Source: JALZBN01 sp035525375 (GTDB lineage: Bacteria; Actinomycetota; Acidimicrobiia; Acidimicrobiales; AC-14). From it: a stretch of DNA of 13,554 nucleotides. The position numbers and the translations under genes were made by a program. The notes under the pieces are model-generated. The model was not told the origin of the DNA. It searched no databases and worked only from the letters and a program-made list of their open reading frames with translations. The stretch is taken from assembly GCA_035525375.1 (NCBI GenBank), contig DATLEI010000012.1:1-13554 (forward strand), given 5' to 3'. Below, piece by piece: positions 5,912 through 13,469 of the stretch (the first letter of the stretch is position 1; each line of letters opens with the position of its first letter).

Positions 5912-6802
5912 CTAGAAGGTGACGCTCACCGCCAGCTCCTCGGTGCCACGGACGACGGTCAATGCCAGCGAGTCGTCGGTCGACAAGGCGTCAACCGCGG
6001 TGTAGAGGTCATCAATGCTCGAGACGGGAATGCCGGCGGCCTCGATGATGAGATCACCCTGACGGAGCCCGGCGCGCGCCGCTGGGCTGTCGTCCTCGAC
6101 GACCTGCACCAGGACGCCGTCGCGATCGGGCAACCCGACCGATCGGCGGAGACGGCGCGCGGCGCGTCCGGGGACGAGGCCGACGCCGAGGTGGCGCCGG
6201 GTGGGGTTGTCACCTCGGGCCAGCGCGTCGACTCGGGCATGCAGCTCTTGATCGGCGGGAATGGCCAGGTAGAACCCTTCGCCCATTCGGTTGGTATTGA
6301 GCCCGACGAACCGGCCTTCGGCGTCGACAACTGGTCCGCCGGAAGACCCCCGGCCCATGGGCGCGGTGTGTTCGAGGCTCCCGGTGACACGGCGCCCTCG
6401 GGGACCTCGGAACGAGCGTCCGACCGAGGAGACGAGGCCCACCGTGACCCGCAGCCCGCGTCCGCCGGGATCGGCGAGGGCGAAAACCACAGCCCCTGGT
6501 GTCGGGGCATCTGAGGTGCCATTGGGCCAGGAGATCGGAGTGATGCCCTCAGTGTCGACGGCGATGACGGCCAGGTCACCGTCGATGTCGGTCCCGGCCA
6601 GGTGGCCGGTCACGAGACGGTCGTCGCCGAAGCTGACCCGCACTTCCTCGGACCGGACGTTGTGGGCGTTGGTCAGCACGATTCCGTCACCGATGACGAC
6701 CCCACAGCCCTGAGCCCACCCTCCGCCGATGCCGACGACGGCCGGCCCTACGTTCGCTGTGACCTGGGTAACTGCGTCCTGCACTTCTGCGAGTGCTCCC
6801 AT
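5912..6802 (-). CDS. HtrA-like trypsin/PDZ serine protease without a signal peptide
   Basis: 296 residues. A trypsin-fold (S1C) domain at about 10-185 carries the triad H47 (TNAHNV), D76 (DIDGDLAVI) and S154 (GRGSSGGPVVD). A single PDZ domain follows at about 205-296, with DGVLVQVVEDDSPAARAGL and GDLIIEAAG. HtrA proteases degrade or refold damaged proteins, usually outside the cytoplasm. This one starts directly at the protease domain (MGALAEVQDAVTQVTANVGP), with no signal peptide or membrane segment, so it appears cytosolic. The ATG at 6800-6802 has a GGAAGG/AAGGA ribosome-binding site about 9 nt upstream, and no in-frame extension with a hydrophobic segment is evident. It diverges from an HxlR regulator, which may control it through the inverted repeat at 6823-6837. 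Ends in TAG. Confidence 0.88.
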   Translation of the reverse strand: MGALAEVQDAVTQVTANVGPAVVGIGGGWAQGCGVVIGDGIVLTNAHNVRSEEVRVSFGDDRLVTGHLAGTDIDGDLAVIAVDTEGITPISWPNGTSDAPTPGAVVFALADPGGRGLRVTVGLVSSVGRSFRGPRGRRVTGSLEHTAPMGRGSSGGPVVDAEGRFVGLNTNRMGEGFYLAIPADQELHARVDALARGDNPTRRHLGVGLVPGRAARRLRRSVGLPDRDGVLVQVVEDDSPAARAGLRQGDLIIEAAGIPVSSIDDLYTAVDALSTDDSLALTVVRGTEELAVSVTF

Positions 6803-6817
6803 TCCTATGTCCTTCCT

Positions 6818-6844
6818 ACTAGCTTGTGAATTGCAAGTTACTAG
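6818..6844. promoter_or_regulatory. Inverted repeat between htrA-like and HxlR genes, candidate operator
   Basis: The core CTTG-N7-CAAG (6823-6837) is an imperfect 15-bp palindrome (CTTGTGA / TTGCAAG). It is bracketed by two copies of ACTAG (6818-6822 and 6840-6844). The site sits upstream of both divergent genes, 21 bp from the protease ATG, and is AT-richer than its surroundings. HxlR regulators bind such palindromes as dimers and often autoregulate, so binding by the adjacent regulator is inferred. Confidence 0.45.
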
Positions 6845-6873
6845 GGATGCCAGAGTTCGGCAACCAAAAATGC

Positions 6874-6878
6874 GAGGA
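6874..6878 (+). promoter_or_regulatory. Ribosome-binding site fixing the HxlR start
   Basis: GAGGA with a 7-nt spacer before GTG 6886. It favours this start over TTG 6826 and ATG 6847, which have no such site. Confidence 0.6.
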
Positions 6879-6885
6879 TGGTCCG

Positions 6886-7341
6886 GTGACCGCTGCCCCC
6901 GATGTGCCAGAGCCAGCCGCGCCCGAGTCCTCCCTGGGGGAAGCCGTCGCCAGCGTTGGCGACAAATGGGTGTTGCTGCTCGTGAGCGCCCTGCTCGACG
7001 GACCCCGGCGGTTCAACGACCTCCAGAAGGACCTTCCCGGTATCGCGCCGAACATCCTGAGCGAGCGCCTCCGCCGCCTGGAGCGTGATCGGGTGCTCGT
7101 CGCCATCCCGTACTCGCGCAAGCCGCCCCGGTTTGTCTACGAGCTCACGTCGTCGGGGCGTGAGCTGGCCGGGGCGTTGCGGCTGCTGGCGCAATGGGGC
7201 GCAGGGCGAGCCGGCGACGAGCGTGGCGCCGAGGGATTACGGCACGGCGCGTGCGGGACGGCCCTGGAGGCCCGGTGGTACTGCCCGACGTGCGCTCAGG
7301 TCGTCGACGACGACAAGGTCGACGAGGTGCGCTTCATCTAG
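6886..7341 (+). CDS. HxlR-type winged-helix regulator with zinc-ribbon-like tail
   Basis: 151 residues. The HxlR winged-helix domain spans about 17-105, with SVGDKWVLLLVSALLDGPRR, the recognition region NDLQKDLPGIAPNILSERLRRLE, and the wing YSRKPPRFVYELTSSGREL. After it comes a tail with H120, C123, C133 and C136 (HGAC...WYCPTC), which looks like a zinc-binding knuckle; most short HxlR proteins lack one. I chose GTG 6886 because GAGGA (6874-6878) lies 7 nt upstream. A TTG at 6826 would add 20 residues but falls inside the candidate operator. It probably represses or activates itself and the divergent protease gene in response to redox or small-molecule signals; the ligand is unknown. Its stop is one base from the convergent DUF2510 gene. 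Confidence 0.87.
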   Translation: MTAAPDVPEPAAPESSLGEAVASVGDKWVLLLVSALLDGPRRFNDLQKDLPGIAPNILSERLRRLERDRVLVAIPYSRKPPRFVYELTSSGRELAGALRLLAQWGAGRAGDERGAEGLRHGACGTALEARWYCPTCAQVVDDDKVDEVRFI

Positions 7342-7342
7342 G

Positions 7343-8005
7343 TCAGATGATCGGGAGGGTCTCCGCCTCGGTATCGGGGGCCGGCCCGTAACCGCACCAC
7401 TGCCAGCGACCGTTCTCCTCCACCAGTACCGCCCTGATGGCGGCCCGGGCTCGCGAGGTGACCACGTTGATATCGACGGTTGCATACCCGCTCACGAGCT
7501 CGCGGTTGGTGCCTTTGGCGTCGTAGGATATGAGCCGTCCCTGCGCCTCCCTCCGGCCGGCTAGCTCTTGGCGGTATTCCTCCAACGTGAACTGGGCCCT
7601 GAGTTCCTCGCACAATCTCTTGTAGGAGTCCGGCGTACCGCCGGCCTTGGCCCCCTTCAAATACTCGTTCGCGGCATCAACGGGCGCCGTCACCGAGTCA
7701 ATGATTCTCGGGATGATGATCGCGCCGGCCACCCCGGCGAGCACCATGAGGATGGCCAAGCCGCCGACTATCCAGGGCCACACCTTGCGGCGCGTGCGCG
7801 CCGGGGGCGGCGTGTACGGCTGCCACGGGTTGGTTGGGGGCGCGCCGGGCGGCGGTGAACCGGGCGGCGGCGTGGCCGGCGTGATGGGGGCGGCCGGGGC
7901 GGCCGGCGCGGCCGCAGTCTTGAAGTCCGTCCAAGCCGCGCCGTCCCACCACCGGAGGTTGCCGGGCGACTCGGGGTCGGGGTACCAACCTTGCGGCGCG
8001 GGCAT
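7343..8005 (-). CDS. DUF2510 single-pass membrane protein
   Basis: 220 residues, function unknown. The N-terminus is a DUF2510 domain (5-27: QGWYPDPESPGNLRWWDGAA followed by WTDF), a cytoplasmic module common in Actinomycetota. A low-complexity Ala/Pro linker follows (about 31-68), then basic residues ARTRRK and one membrane helix (about 75-98). An extracytoplasmic domain of about 110 residues contains two cysteines, CEELRAQF and QWCGYG, that could pair; its shape recalls the DUF4878/NTF2-like lipoprotein-type domains, but I am not sure. It lies 20 bp downstream of lon on the same strand, so it may be co-transcribed. There is no clear ribosome-binding site; TACTCT (minus strand, 8012-8017) lies 6 nt before the ATG and could be a leaderless -10. 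Ends in TGA. Confidence 0.85.
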   Translation of the reverse strand: MPAPQGWYPDPESPGNLRWWDGAAWTDFKTAAAPAAPAAPITPATPPPGSPPPGAPPTNPWQPYTPPPARTRRKVWPWIVGGLAILMVLAGVAGAIIIPRIIDSVTAPVDAANEYLKGAKAGGTPDSYKRLCEELRAQFTLEEYRQELAGRREAQGRLISYDAKGTNRELVSGYATVDINVVTSRARAAIRAVLVEENGRWQWCGYGPAPDTEAETLPII

Positions 8006-8025
8006 CCGCGCAGAGTAGGTGAGTG

Positions 8026-10395
8026 CTAGGCGGCGTGCTCGATGGTTGACGCGCCGGCGGGCTCGAGTGCCAGGTCGAGGACCTGGCGCACGTCGTCGGC
8101 TAGGTGGAACGTCATGTCGGCACGCACTGCTTCGGGCACGTCATCGAGGTCCGCGCCGTTGCGCGCCGGGAGGATGACCTCCTTCAAGCCGGCCCGGTGG
8201 GCGGCCAGCACCTTCTGCTTGACGCCTCCTATGGCAAGGACCCGGCCTTGCAACGTGACCTCACCGGTCATGCCGATCGTCGAACGCACGGCGCGTCCGC
8301 TCATCAGGCTGGCGAGCGCCGTCACCATGGTGACGCCGGCCGAAGGACCGTCCTTCGGCACCGCGCCCGCAGGCACGTGCACGTGGAACCGCGATGAGCC
8401 GAGCCCACTCGCATCCGACAAACCAAGGTCGTCGGCGTGGGAGCGGATGTAGGAAAGCGCGATCTCGGCCGACTCCTTCATGACGTCGCCGAGTTGTCCG
8501 GTGAGGGTTAGCGATGGCTGCCCCTTGCCGCCATCGCCCGGAAGCGCGGTGGCTTCGATGAACAGGACGTCGCCGCCTGCGCCGGTGACGGCCAAACCAG
8601 TGGCAACACCGGGCACCGCCGTGCGGTCGCCGGCCTCGAAGAAGAACCGAGCACGGCCGAGATACGTGCGCACGTCGTCGGCATCGACCGCAACGGGCGC
8701 ATCCACTTCACCTGCGGCGAGCCGGGTCGCGACCTTCCGCAGCATCTTGCCGAGCTCCCGCTCGAGGTTCCTGACTCCCGCCTCCCGGGTGTAGTCGGCC
8801 ACGACGGCGCGAATGGCGTCGTCAGTGACTGTCGCCTCCTTCGCGCCGAGCCCGTTGCGCTCCAGCTGGCGCGCCATCAGGTGGTCGCGCGCGATGGCGA
8901 CCTTTTCGGCCTCCGTGTACCCATCGAGGTGGATGACCTCCATGCGGTCGAGCAGCGGCCCGGGAATGGTGTCGGCCACATTGGCTGTCGCGATGAACAG
9001 CACGTCGGACAGATCGAGGTCGATCTCCAGGTAGTGGTCACGGAACGTGTGGTTCTGCGCCGGGTCGAGCACCTCGAGCAGGGCCGACGAAGGATCGCCG
9101 CGCCAGTCGCTGCCGAGCTTGTCGACCTCGTCGAGCATGAAGACGGGGTTCATGGTGCCGGCCTCGCGCAGCGCCCGGACGATGCGGCCGGGCTGAGCAC
9201 CGACGTAGGTGCGCCGGTGACCGCGAATCTCGGCCTCGTCACGCACGCCACCAAGAGAGATGCGCACGAACTCGCGGCCCATGGCGCGCGCCACCGACTC
9301 GCCCAATGAGGTCTTGCCGACACCTGGCGGGCCGACCAGGGCGACGATGGCGCCCGAGCCGCGTCCACTGACGGGCGAGAGCCCGCGGTCGGCCCGCAAC
9401 TTGCGCACGGCCAGGTACTCGATGATGCGGTCCTTCACATCTTCGAGGCCGGTGTGGTCGGCGTCGAGGATCGTCCGCGCCTCGGCCACGTCGAGCCTGT
9501 CATCGGAGCGCTTGCCCCACGGCAGCTCGGTCACGGTGTCAAGCCAGGTGCGGATCCAGCCGTGCTCGGGGTTCTGCTCGCTGGTGCGCTCGAGCCTGTC
9601 GATCTCGCGCTCGATCGCCTTGCGGGTGTCGTCGGAGATCCCCGACGCTTCCAGCCGCTTGCGGTATTCCTCGACGGCGCCCTCGCCCTCGGCGTCGTCG
9701 CCCAGCTCCTTGCGGATGGCCGCCATCTGCTGGCGCAGCAGGAACTCGCGCTGGGTCTTCTCCATGCCCTCGGCCACGTCGGTGCGGACCTTGTCCTTCA
9801 GGCTGAGGTCGGCCAATACATCGCGCGCCCAGCCCAGCACCTTCTCCAGGCGCTCCTCGACATCGAGCGTCTCCAGCACATCGATCTTCTGCTCGAAGGT
9901 CAGGTCGGGGGAGTAGCCCGCGGTGTCGGCCATCGTGCCGGGATCGGTGATGCCGCGCAGCGCTTCGGCAATCTGGCGTGCGCCCCGGTACTCAAGGATG
10001 CTTTCGATAACGGCGCGGTACTCGCGCGCCAGTTCGACGGCGCGGTCCGACGGGCTTGGGTCAGGCGTTTCGGGCGCCTCGTACTGCACCCACAGGGCCT
10101 TGCCGGTGCCTGGCGCGCCGGCGCCGATGACGCCCCGCTCGATGCCCCGAACCACGACGGCGCGGGTGCCGCCCGGCAGCTCACCGCTGTCCTCGACCTT
10201 TCCGATGGTGCCCACTCGGGCGTAGCGGTCATCGAGGCGGGGCACGAGTAGCAGGCGCCCACCAGCGGCTTCGGCAGCGTCGAACGCGGCTTGGGCCTCT
10301 TCGGTCTCGAGCGCCATGGTCACAACCATTCCCGGCAGCACCACACCTGTGGCGAGTGGCAGCAGGGGCAGGATGGTCGTGTCTGTATCAGTCAT
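8026..10395 (-). CDS. lon: ATP-dependent protease Lon
   Basis: 789 residues, LonA type, cytosolic hexameric AAA+ protease that degrades misfolded and regulatory proteins. The N-terminal LON substrate-binding domain is about 7-195 (starting ILPLLPLATGVVLPGM), and the helical linker about 196-320. The AAA+ module has Walker A GPPGVGKT (355-362) and Walker B VFMLDEVDK (418-426). The protease domain (about 590-775) has the Ser-Lys dyad S685 (KDGPSAG) and K728 (GGVKQK), 43 residues apart as in E. coli. I chose ATG 10393-10395, preceded by AAGAGGAG at 6 nt. The frame stays open to 10650, but that extension is low-complexity and carries no domain. The upstream gap holds a sigma-R-like promoter readable toward lon. 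Ends in TAG, followed by the DUF2510 gene. Confidence 0.96.
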   Translation of the reverse strand: MTDTDTTILPLLPLATGVVLPGMVVTMALETEEAQAAFDAAEAAGGRLLLVPRLDDRYARVGTIGKVEDSGELPGGTRAVVVRGIERGVIGAGAPGTGKALWVQYEAPETPDPSPSDRAVELAREYRAVIESILEYRGARQIAEALRGITDPGTMADTAGYSPDLTFEQKIDVLETLDVEERLEKVLGWARDVLADLSLKDKVRTDVAEGMEKTQREFLLRQQMAAIRKELGDDAEGEGAVEEYRKRLEASGISDDTRKAIEREIDRLERTSEQNPEHGWIRTWLDTVTELPWGKRSDDRLDVAEARTILDADHTGLEDVKDRIIEYLAVRKLRADRGLSPVSGRGSGAIVALVGPPGVGKTSLGESVARAMGREFVRISLGGVRDEAEIRGHRRTYVGAQPGRIVRALREAGTMNPVFMLDEVDKLGSDWRGDPSSALLEVLDPAQNHTFRDHYLEIDLDLSDVLFIATANVADTIPGPLLDRMEVIHLDGYTEAEKVAIARDHLMARQLERNGLGAKEATVTDDAIRAVVADYTREAGVRNLERELGKMLRKVATRLAAGEVDAPVAVDADDVRTYLGRARFFFEAGDRTAVPGVATGLAVTGAGGDVLFIEATALPGDGGKGQPSLTLTGQLGDVMKESAEIALSYIRSHADDLGLSDASGLGSSRFHVHVPAGAVPKDGPSAGVTMVTALASLMSGRAVRSTIGMTGEVTLQGRVLAIGGVKQKVLAAHRAGLKEVILPARNGADLDDVPEAVRADMTFHLADDVRQVLDLALEPAGASTIEHAA

Positions 10396-10528
10396 TTGAA
10401 CTCCTCTTGGCCCGTCGTGGCGACTGCCGCCAGGGCCTACAGGCAAAGGAACACCGCGGTTGCGCGCCATGTTCCCGGCGCGCGGCGCTCTGGCGTGACC
10501 GGTGCGGCTAGAGCCAGACTCGAACGTC
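10396..10528. promoter_or_regulatory. Divergent control region between lon and the glycosyltransferase gene
   Basis: 133 bp. It contains the lon ribosome-binding site (minus strand, about 10401-10408) and a palindromic promoter-like pair at 10448-10475. I found no HspR-type (HAIR) operator. Confidence 0.6.
10448..10475. promoter_or_regulatory. Palindromic sigma-R/sigma-H-like promoter pair
   Basis: GGAAC (10448-10452), an 18-nt spacer, then GTTCC (10471-10475). Read on either strand this gives GGAAC-N18-GTT, the pattern of actinobacterial thiol-stress sigma factors (SigR of Streptomyces, SigH of mycobacteria). On the minus strand transcription would start near 10443, about 48 nt before lon. 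On the plus strand it would start near 10480, ahead of the glycosyltransferase gene. lon-type protease genes are known members of SigR/SigH regulons. Confidence 0.5.
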
Positions 10529-12421
10529 ATGGCCCCTCCGTCCCGGCCGGTGTTGGTCGTGGCCGGGTTGGCGCTGGCCTCGGCGGTCGGCGCGATCGTG
10601 CTGTCCTCCCTCGTTTTCCCGCACCTGTCCATCAACAACGACGAGGGCATCTACCGCCTTCACGGCGAAACGCTCGCCGAAGGTCACCTGTTTCCGCCCG
10701 CACCCGAGGGCCTGGCCGATTCGTCTCGGCCATGGCTCGCTGCGGTCGACGACGGCCACTACGTCCTCAAGTACAACCCCGCGGTCCCCGCTCTCATTGC
10801 TTTCAGCTTGAAGCTGTCAGGCAGCGAAGGACTGTTCCTGGCACTCATCGCCGCGGGCGCGACGGCAATGACGTTCCTCCTGGCCCGGGAAATCCTCAAC
10901 GACGAGTGGGACGCGGTGGCTGCAGCGGCGCTGGTTGCCCTGTCGCCGTTGGTCGTCGTACAGAGCGCACTCGTACTCCCGTATCTAACAACGTTTCTCC
11001 TCCTCGAGGTCTTCTGCTGGGGACTACTGCGAGGGCAACGGGCCCTCGTTGTCAGCGGGCTGGCGCTCGGCGCGGCCTTCGTGATCCGCCCGTATGACGC
11101 CGTCCTTTTCGCGCCGTCGTTGCTGCTGTGGTTCGTCATGACTCATCGGCACCGCGACGAGGACTACTGGTCTTGGCCTCGCACCATCGCCGCATTCGTC
11201 GTTCCGGCCGCTGTAATGGCATCGACGTTCTTCATCTACAACGCTCTCGCCACTGGCAGTCCGCTCGAGCCGAGTTTCTCGTTGCTCGAATCCCAGGACA
11301 CCCTCGGGTTCGGCACGCGCCGGCTGTATCCATCGGATCCGCCGCACCAGTTCGGTCTGGACGAAGGCATCGAGGGCGCGGTTCGGCATGTGGGCGCGCT
11401 GAACACCTGGCTCGTCGGCGGCGTTGTCGTATTTGCGTTGGCGACGGTCACCGTCCTGCGCCGGCGCGCCGGGAGCGTGGGCCCCTGGTTGGCGGCCACG
11501 GCTGTCTTGCTACCGCTCGGCTACGTCTTCTTCTGGGGCCCGTGGAATGCAGCAGTTCTGTGGGGCGGCACCCGTTACGTCGGCCCGTTCTATTTCATGC
11601 CCGTGCTGATCCCACTCGCGGTCCTCGGCGGGCGTGGCCTCGCCGATCTCTTCCGAGCCCGGGTAGCGGTGGGAATAGTGGCGGCCCTTGCCGTTGCCGC
11701 CATCAGTACGCCGACGCTCGTGCGCGCCGTGGGCGACAACGTCGACTTCAATCACCAGACCGAATCTCTTGTCGCTCTGGTCGATCACGGCGCGCCGCAG
11801 AAGCTCATCCTCGCCGACCTGCCGACTCCTTTCCTCATGCACCCGAGTCCTGTGGTCGGCAACGACTGGGACGGTTCCGGCGCGACGATCTTCGCCATCG
11901 GACAACCGCGGCGCGATCTCGACGTCGTTACCGCCTACCCGCGCCGGACTCCGTACCGCTTGACGTTCGCCGATGACTTCACGACTCCCGGCGCGCCCTT
12001 CACGGGGCGGCTTCAGCACCTGAGCCTCGCGACCGCCAACCAAGTCGAGCTCACCGTGACCGCCCGTGCTCCGCGACTCGGCTCGAGGCTCGGCATCGAG
12101 GTGACGGCGAACGGGCTGCGGAGGACCTATTCGCTCAGCGAGACGATCGAAACTGACCAGGTGTACCGGGAGCGACTCCTGGTCACGGCCACCGGGGCCA
12201 CGCTCGCCGGACGCGCCCCAGACATAGAATCCCCTGTACCGAGTTCGGCGGTCGACGTCCGTTTGGTGCAGTTGGCCGAGCCCGGCGGCCTGCCCGCCAC
12301 CGTTGGCAGTCAGTCAGTACCCTGGCGAGCCGATGGCTCAGCGGTGACCGTGCTCGCGCCCTTCGGGGAGTTCTGGACTGCGGGTGCGCCGCCGCCTCCG
12401 CCGATCGAGGTCGCACTGTGA
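10529..12421 (+). CDS. GT-C-type membrane glycosyltransferase-like protein
   Basis: 630 residues. After a first membrane helix (about 8-30) the first external loop has INNDEGIY (D38-E39), the acidic motif placed as in GT-C enzymes of the ArnT/PMT (GT39/GT83) kind, which use polyprenyl-phosphate sugars. About ten further hydrophobic segments follow to about residue 400. A soluble C-terminal part (about 405-630) has beta-rich character, ending in a proline-rich APPPPPPIEVAL. The closing segment reads like an external beta-sandwich. A likely role is transfer of a sugar to a lipid, protein or wall polymer on the outer face; donor and acceptor are unknown. The start is uncertain: ATG 10529 or GTG 10502, neither with a clear ribosome-binding site. 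The stop overlaps the next start as GTGA, so the two are translationally coupled. Confidence 0.75.
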   Translation: MAPPSRPVLVVAGLALASAVGAIVLSSLVFPHLSINNDEGIYRLHGETLAEGHLFPPAPEGLADSSRPWLAAVDDGHYVLKYNPAVPALIAFSLKLSGSEGLFLALIAAGATAMTFLLAREILNDEWDAVAAAALVALSPLVVVQSALVLPYLTTFLLLEVFCWGLLRGQRALVVSGLALGAAFVIRPYDAVLFAPSLLLWFVMTHRHRDEDYWSWPRTIAAFVVPAAVMASTFFIYNALATGSPLEPSFSLLESQDTLGFGTRRLYPSDPPHQFGLDEGIEGAVRHVGALNTWLVGGVVVFALATVTVLRRRAGSVGPWLAATAVLLPLGYVFFWGPWNAAVLWGGTRYVGPFYFMPVLIPLAVLGGRGLADLFRARVAVGIVAALAVAAISTPTLVRAVGDNVDFNHQTESLVALVDHGAPQKLILADLPTPFLMHPSPVVGNDWDGSGATIFAIGQPRRDLDVVTAYPRRTPYRLTFADDFTTPGAPFTGRLQHLSLATANQVELTVTARAPRLGSRLGIEVTANGLRRTYSLSETIETDQVYRERLLVTATGATLAGRAPDIESPVPSSAVDVRLVQLAEPGGLPATVGSQSVPWRADGSAVTVLAPFGEFWTAGAPPPPPIEVAL

Positions 12422-13404
12422 TCGACGACGCTGCAACCGGCGAACACCCGAGGTCGCACCTCGTTGCCGATATCGAGATGCTTCCGAAGCATCCGGTGTG
12501 GGCATTGATCGGTGTCATCGTCGGGTGGTTCATCGTCCATCTCGTGCTGACCCAGGTGGGCGAACTCGGCAAGATGTTCAACGCCATGGGCGAGGCGGAG
12601 CCGTTGTGGTTGGCCGCCTGCATCCTGACCATGATGGCGACCCATATCGGCGCGGGCATTGCCGAGATGGGATCGGTCGACGCCGATCTGCCGTTCGTTC
12701 GCACGGTCGAGGTGCAGCTCGCCGGCGCAGCTGCAAACCGGTTGACGCCGGCGGGGGTGGGCGGGATGGGCGTGAGTGTCCGTTACCTCAACGAGCGCGG
12801 GATCGACAAGCCGACGGCGGTCGCTGCGGTCGGACTCGACTCCGCCGCCGGCATCGTCGTGCACGGGACGCTCCTGGCGCTCGTGGCGATCCTCGTGCAT
12901 CGCAGCCGCATCATCCCGCGCATGAGGATCCCGCACGGGTGGCCCGAGCTGGTCGGGCTTGGGGTCTTGGCCGTCGCTATCGGCGTCATCCTTGCGTCGA
13001 AGACGCTCCGTCACCGGATCGCATCGATCCGACCGGTGTTCCACAGCCTCACGGTCGTTGTGACTCGGCCCCGGCGCGCGCTCCAACTGTTCGGTGGTTC
13101 GGCCATCATCACCATCGGCAACGTCCTGGCCTTCTACGCCGCGTGCCTTTCCGTCGACGCAGACGTGTCCCTGCTCAAGGTGGCCGCCGTCTACCTCGCC
13201 GGCTCGGCCATCGCCTCCGCGGCGCCTACGCCCGGCGGCCTGGGCGCAGTGGAGGCCGCGCTCGTCGCCGGCCTCTCTGCCGTGCACGTGCCCCTAGAGG
13301 TGGCGGTGCCCTCGGTGTTGATCTACCGGGTGGTGACCTTCTGGTTGCCGATTCTGCCGGGCTGGTTCATCTTCAGGTCATTCCGTCACAGCCACGTTCT
13401 CTGA
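12418..13404 (+). CDS. YbhN/AglD-type (lysylphosphatidylglycerol synthase TM region) membrane protein
   Basis: 328 residues with about seven to eight membrane helices. It has the conserved features of the UPF0104/LPG_synthase_TM family: LTPAGVGGMG (109-118) and PTPGGLGAVEAALVAGL (270-286). This family covers MprF flippase regions, AglD and YbhN, and its members are usually tied to moving or modifying lipid-linked molecules. The GTG start overlaps the glycosyltransferase stop by GTGA, so it probably handles the same lipid-linked substrate, for example flipping or presenting it. No aminoacyl-transferase domain is attached, so lipid lysylation is unlikely. It ends in TGA five bases before a hairpin. 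Confidence 0.85.
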   Translation: MIDDAATGEHPRSHLVADIEMLPKHPVWALIGVIVGWFIVHLVLTQVGELGKMFNAMGEAEPLWLAACILTMMATHIGAGIAEMGSVDADLPFVRTVEVQLAGAAANRLTPAGVGGMGVSVRYLNERGIDKPTAVAAVGLDSAAGIVVHGTLLALVAILVHRSRIIPRMRIPHGWPELVGLGVLAVAIGVILASKTLRHRIASIRPVFHSLTVVVTRPRRALQLFGGSAIITIGNVLAFYAACLSVDADVSLLKVAAVYLAGSAIASAAPTPGGLGAVEAALVAGLSAVHVPLEVAVPSVLIYRVVTFWLPILPGWFIFRSFRHSHVL

Positions 13405-13408
13405 CCCT

Positions 13409-13431
13409 TGGTGCAAGATGCGGTTGCACCA
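13409..13431. terminator. Perfect 8-bp inverted repeat between the YbhN-type gene and ku
   Basis: TGGTGCAA and TTGCACCA flank a 7-nt loop (GATGCGG). It lies 4 nt after the YbhN-type stop and 38 nt before the ku ATG. There is no U-tract, so it may be a factor-assisted terminator or an operator for ku. Confidence 0.45.
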
Positions 13432-13469
13432 TGCGCATTGCCGACGGCCCTGAGGGGTAGTTCCGTTCT

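Noticed and set aside
5720..6514. 264-residue plus-strand frame opposite the HtrA-like gene
   Set aside because: Antisense shadow overlapping the membrane protein end; composition is Arg/Gly/Ala-rich without motifs.
7840..7930. GC-rich repeats in the DUF2510 gene as a regulatory repeat
   Set aside because: They are explained by codons of the Ala/Pro linker.
9454..10251. 265-residue plus-strand frame opposite lon
   Set aside because: Shadow of the lon coding strand; Lon is unambiguous.
10396..10650. 85-residue N-terminal extension of Lon
   Set aside because: Low-complexity, no domain, and it overlaps the promoter region. ATG 10393-10395 has a strong ribosome-binding site and begins the LON domain.
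12384..13460. 358-residue plus-strand frame overlapping the YbhN-type gene
   Set aside because: Arg-rich out-of-frame shadow; the 12418-13404 frame has the family motifs.
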